Below the pieces are notes generated by a model. It was not told the origin of the DNA and made no database searches. It saw only the letters and a program-made list of their open reading frames with translations. The position numbers were made by a program, and so were the translations under genes. Positions 32,122-34,269 of a DNA stretch of 34,269 nucleotides are shown piece by piece. The stretch's first letter is position 1; each line of letters begins with the position of its first letter. The stretch comes from Desulfurococcaceae archaeon (GTDB taxonomy: Archaea > Thermoproteota > Thermoprotei_A > Sulfolobales > NBVN01). The stretch is from the NCBI GenBank assembly GCA_020833415.1, contig JAJHQJ010000012.1, positions 1 to 34,269 on the forward strand. The letters run 5' to 3'.

Positions 32122-32772
32122 GTGAGGTACATTAGGGCCTCTCTAGGTAGGTACGCGATACGTAATACGGCTGAGGAGGTGGTGCTTTGGGCCCCCTCGC
32201 TACTACTCGGTAGTCCGGAGCCGGGTAACGAGGTGCTGATCTCTGACTGCTCCATCAGCTACCTATTCAGTAGGCGGGACGCTATCCGCGCGCTATCCTC
32301 CGTAGTGGTACCTGGTAGAGCCGTTAGCTTGACCGATAGGATACCCCTAGAGGCGCCGGAGCTAGAGCCTGTCGACTGCAGCCCGGAAGGGCTCGAGAAC
32401 TCCGTTAAGTACCTCCTGGAGCTCCTCCGCGAGTCTGCGGAAGCCGCGCCCCGGTTCCCGGGATTCACTAGACAGCTCCTCTCGCGGTTCCTCTCACCAA
32501 CCAGGCTGGTCCTAGGAGATACGAGGGGGTTCGAGAGGGGTGTTGGTACTGGGATAGCATCGTCCCTAGCTAGAGATATCGTAGCTAGGCTCGCGGAGTT
32601 CCTCGGTAGTGGGGTTAGCGAGGTTGTAAAGGTACTCTACGTAATAGACCTAAGGAAACCCCAGGCTCTTTTAGTGGTTGGAGATATGCTGGTGAGGAAC
32701 TACGTAGTTAGCTCAGAGCTATCCAGAGACCGTGAGGCCCTGCGTAAGATAGCGCAGCTTACTAAGTCTTAG
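32122..32772 (+). CDS. Uncharacterised protein
   Basis: 216 aa, not recognised. The ORF-track start is a TTG (32095); GTG 32122 is preferred because GGGGGTTGTAGG precedes it. The N-terminal half is beta-rich (VRYIRASLGRYAI, VVLWAPSLLL), the middle a helical segment (NSVKYLLELLRESAEA), and the C-terminal half alternates helices with strands VLYVIDLRKPQALLVVGD and NYVVSS. No membrane segment or metal motif. It is divergent from the NFACT gene and overlaps the end of the convergent OppF gene by 11 bp. Confidence 0.6.
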   Translation: MRYIRASLGRYAIRNTAEEVVLWAPSLLLGSPEPGNEVLISDCSISYLFSRRDAIRALSSVVVPGRAVSLTDRIPLEAPELEPVDCSPEGLENSVKYLLELLRESAEAAPRFPGFTRQLLSRFLSPTRLVLGDTRGFERGVGTGIASSLARDIVARLAEFLGSGVSEVVKVLYVIDLRKPQALLVVGDMLVRNYVVSSELSRDREALRKIAQLTKS

Positions 32773-33733
32773 AGTAGAGCCAGCAGGCTACCATATGCCC
32801 TTTAGAGCTCTCAAAGAACGGGGGTTCCCTGGTTCTACAGATATCCATAGCGTAGGGGCATCTCGGGTGGAACCTACAGCCAGGTGGTGGGTTTATAGGC
32901 GATGGGGGTTCTCCCTGCGGTTTTACCCTCTTCCTTTCCCTAGATAGCCTGGGGTCGGGTATGGGTACTGATGATAGTAGCATCATCGAGTAGGGGTGCT
33001 TGGGGTCGTTGAAGATGCTCTCAGAATCTCCGACCTCTACTACCTTACCTAAGTACATTACGGCCATCCTGTTGCTCATGTACTTAACTACAGCTATATC
33101 ATGGGATATGAACATGTAGGTCAGGTTGTACCTTCTCTGAAGGTCCTTCAGTAGCTCTAGGATCTGAGCCTGTACTGATACATCCAGTGACGATGTGGGC
33201 TCGTCGAGGACCACGAACTTGGGTCTGAGTATTATAGCCCTTAGGATAGCTACCCTCTGCTTCTGACCTCCCGAAAGCTCGTGAGGATACCTGTAGAGGT
33301 GTTCACTACCTAACCCAACAGTTTCCAGTTGCTTAGCTAAGTACTCCTCTGCGTTACCTACGTTTACTCCGTGCTCTCTGAGGGGTTCCAGTAGGGTCTC
33401 AGCTATGGTGAGCCTCGGGTTAAGCGATGTATGGGGGTCTTGGAAGACCATCTGGGCATTCCTCCTAAACTCCTTAAGCTCCCCACCCCTCAGCTTCGTT
33501 ACGTCCTTACCTTCGAAGAGTATCCTACCAGATGTAGGTTCGTAGAGTCTTAGCACGGTCTTCCCTAGGGTGGTCTTACCGCACCCGCTCTCACCTACAA
33601 CACCCAGAGTCTCTCCCGGGTAGATCTCCAGGTTTACGCCGTCAACAGCCTTAACCTTCTTAGTGAAGGACCCCCTAACGCTGAAGTACTTACGTAGGTT
33701 CTCAACTTTAACTAGAGGCTCCACGTACATCAC
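32762..33733 (-). CDS. Peptide ABC transporter ATPase, OppF/DppF type
   Basis: ATPase subunit of a Ni/oligopeptide-type importer. Walker A GESGCGKTTLG (about 45-55), the Q-loop (MVFQDPHTSLNP), signature LSGGQKQRVAILRAI, Walker B FVVLDEPTSSLDVS and an H-loop (FISHDIAVV) are complete. The C-terminal oligo_HPY region has CRFHPRCPYAMDIC plus a later Cys, a possible Fe-S or metal site. 323 aa. It overlaps the OppD-type gene by 4 bp. A 77-bp segment of its 3' part is nearly identical to the same part of its neighbour. Confidence 0.93.
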   Translation of the reverse strand: MMYVEPLVKVENLRKYFSVRGSFTKKVKAVDGVNLEIYPGETLGVVGESGCGKTTLGKTVLRLYEPTSGRILFEGKDVTKLRGGELKEFRRNAQMVFQDPHTSLNPRLTIAETLLEPLREHGVNVGNAEEYLAKQLETVGLGSEHLYRYPHELSGGQKQRVAILRAIILRPKFVVLDEPTSSLDVSVQAQILELLKDLQRRYNLTYMFISHDIAVVKYMSNRMAVMYLGKVVEVGDSESIFNDPKHPYSMMLLSSVPIPDPRLSRERKRVKPQGEPPSPINPPPGCRFHPRCPYAMDICRTREPPFFESSKGHMVACWLYSKT

Positions 33734-34269
33734 CTTCTCTCAACGAGCCAGCACGCAACTCTATGGTTCTTACTTACACTCACTAGAGGGGGTTCCCTAG
33801 TTCTACAGATATCCATAGCGTAGGGGCATCTCGGGTGGAACCTACAGCCAGGTGGTGGGTTTATCAGGGACGGTACAACACCGGGGATACTCTCAAGCTT
33901 CTCGATCCTCCTAGCCGGGTTCGGGACGGACCTCAGGAGTAACTTAGTATACGGGTGCTCTGCACTGTAGAACAGTTCCTCGGTCTCAGCCTCCTCAACG
34001 ATCTTACCGGCGTACATCACGTAGACCCTCTGAGCCATCTCAGCAACTATCCCTAGGTTATGGGTTATCAGTACTATACTCATCCCGTACCTGGACTGGA
34101 GGTCCTTAAGTAGGTCGAGTATCTGTGCTTGAACGGTGACGTCTAGGTTGGTGGTGGGCTCATCAGCTATTAGTAGTCTAGGCCTATTAGATAGACCTAT
34201 CGATATCACAGCCCTCTGCCTCATACCTCCTGAGAGCTCGTGCGGGTAGTTCCTAACCCTGATCTCGGG
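33730..34269 (-). CDS. Peptide ABC transporter ATPase, OppD/DppD type, 3' part
   Basis: The frame stays open to the window edge: upstream of the ORF-track ATG (34224) it reads NYPHELSGGMRQRAV, the ABC signature, so that ATG is internal. Walker B LLIADEPTTNLDV and H-loop VLITHNLGIV follow, then the oligo_HPY tail CRFHPRCPYAMDICRTREPP, identical to that of the OppF-type neighbour. The Walker A half, permeases and binding protein should lie beyond the window. Confidence 0.92.
   Translation of the reverse strand, partial: PEIRVRNYPHELSGGMRQRAVISIGLSNRPRLLIADEPTTNLDVTVQAQILDLLKDLQSRYGMSIVLITHNLGIVAEMAQRVYVMYAGKIVEEAETEELFYSAEHPYTKLLLRSVPNPARRIEKLESIPGVVPSLINPPPGCRFHPRCPYAMDICRTREPPLVSVSKNHRVACWLVERR
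33788..33864. repeat. 77-bp near-identical copy shared by the two Opp ATPase genes
   Basis: This segment and 32820-32896 differ at a single base. It encodes the oligo_HPY tail, and synonymous positions are conserved too, whereas the flanking coding DNA diverges, which points to gene conversion. Confidence 0.8.

Overview
The window is chromosomal DNA from a hyperthermophilic crenarchaeon (Thermoprotei, most like Desulfurococcales); I cannot name the genus. The case rests on an MCM helicase with an archaeal GINS subunit, the fibrillarin/Nop5 pair, archaeal PheRS alpha and beta, S3Ae, L37e, LSm, the KEOPS subunit Pcc1, a 7S SRP RNA, tRNAs with TATA boxes about 25-35 bp upstream, GTG/TTG starts and almost gap-free gene packing. 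All family calls come from recognising motifs by eye; no database search was run.

Layout. 1-1550 (+): the 3' part of GTP-dependent PEP carboxykinase, then moaC. 1722-8131 (mostly -): an Lrp-type regulator, a box C/D sRNA gene (+), a Trm5-like tRNA methyltransferase, the GINS23-MCM operon and the Nop5-fibrillarin operon. 8356-12823 (-): a three-gene cobalamin/iron-type ABC importer with a perfect 10-3-10 palindrome on its start codon, then a TrkH-like K+ transporter. 12945-15150: tRNA-Leu(GAG), a decayed DUF211/antiporter reading frame, a TnpB-like gene without its zinc knuckle, a cluster of TATA palindromes and a divergent structured RNA. 15153-16271 (-): L37e, LSm and an MCT-1-like PUA protein. 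16272-17205 has no protein gene but holds a GC-rich RNA candidate and a second box C/D sRNA. 17206-19537 (-): an unknown protein, an SDR and a SIS-domain protein. Then come tRNA-Ala(GGC), mobile-element relics, pcc1-rps3ae, an L24e-like zinc protein, an MTHFR-like protein, pheS-pheT, another relic, tRNA-Lys(TTT), a zinc ribbon, endonuclease III, a phosphoesterase, SRP RNA, moeA, an NFACT/RqcH protein, an unknown protein and the ATPases of a peptide ABC importer (edge-truncated).

The main theme is RNA biology. Fibrillarin and Nop5 are the protein core of the box C/D methylation complex, and two complete C/D guides can be read by eye. Three of their four guides match conserved rRNA segments, one predicting methylation at the 16S C1402 equivalent. 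LSm, L37e, the PUA protein, S3Ae, Pcc1, Trm5, PheRS, NFACT and SRP RNA add translation and RNA functions. moaC and moeA indicate molybdopterin (Mo or W) enzymes.

The most novel points are the zinc-less TnpB-like gene facing an unassigned structured RNA across a palindrome cluster; two genes whose frames contain no ATG/GTG/TTG where the fold must begin (an apparent AUA start and an apparent CUG start); and families of TnpB-tail and hairpin relics scattered between housekeeping genes.
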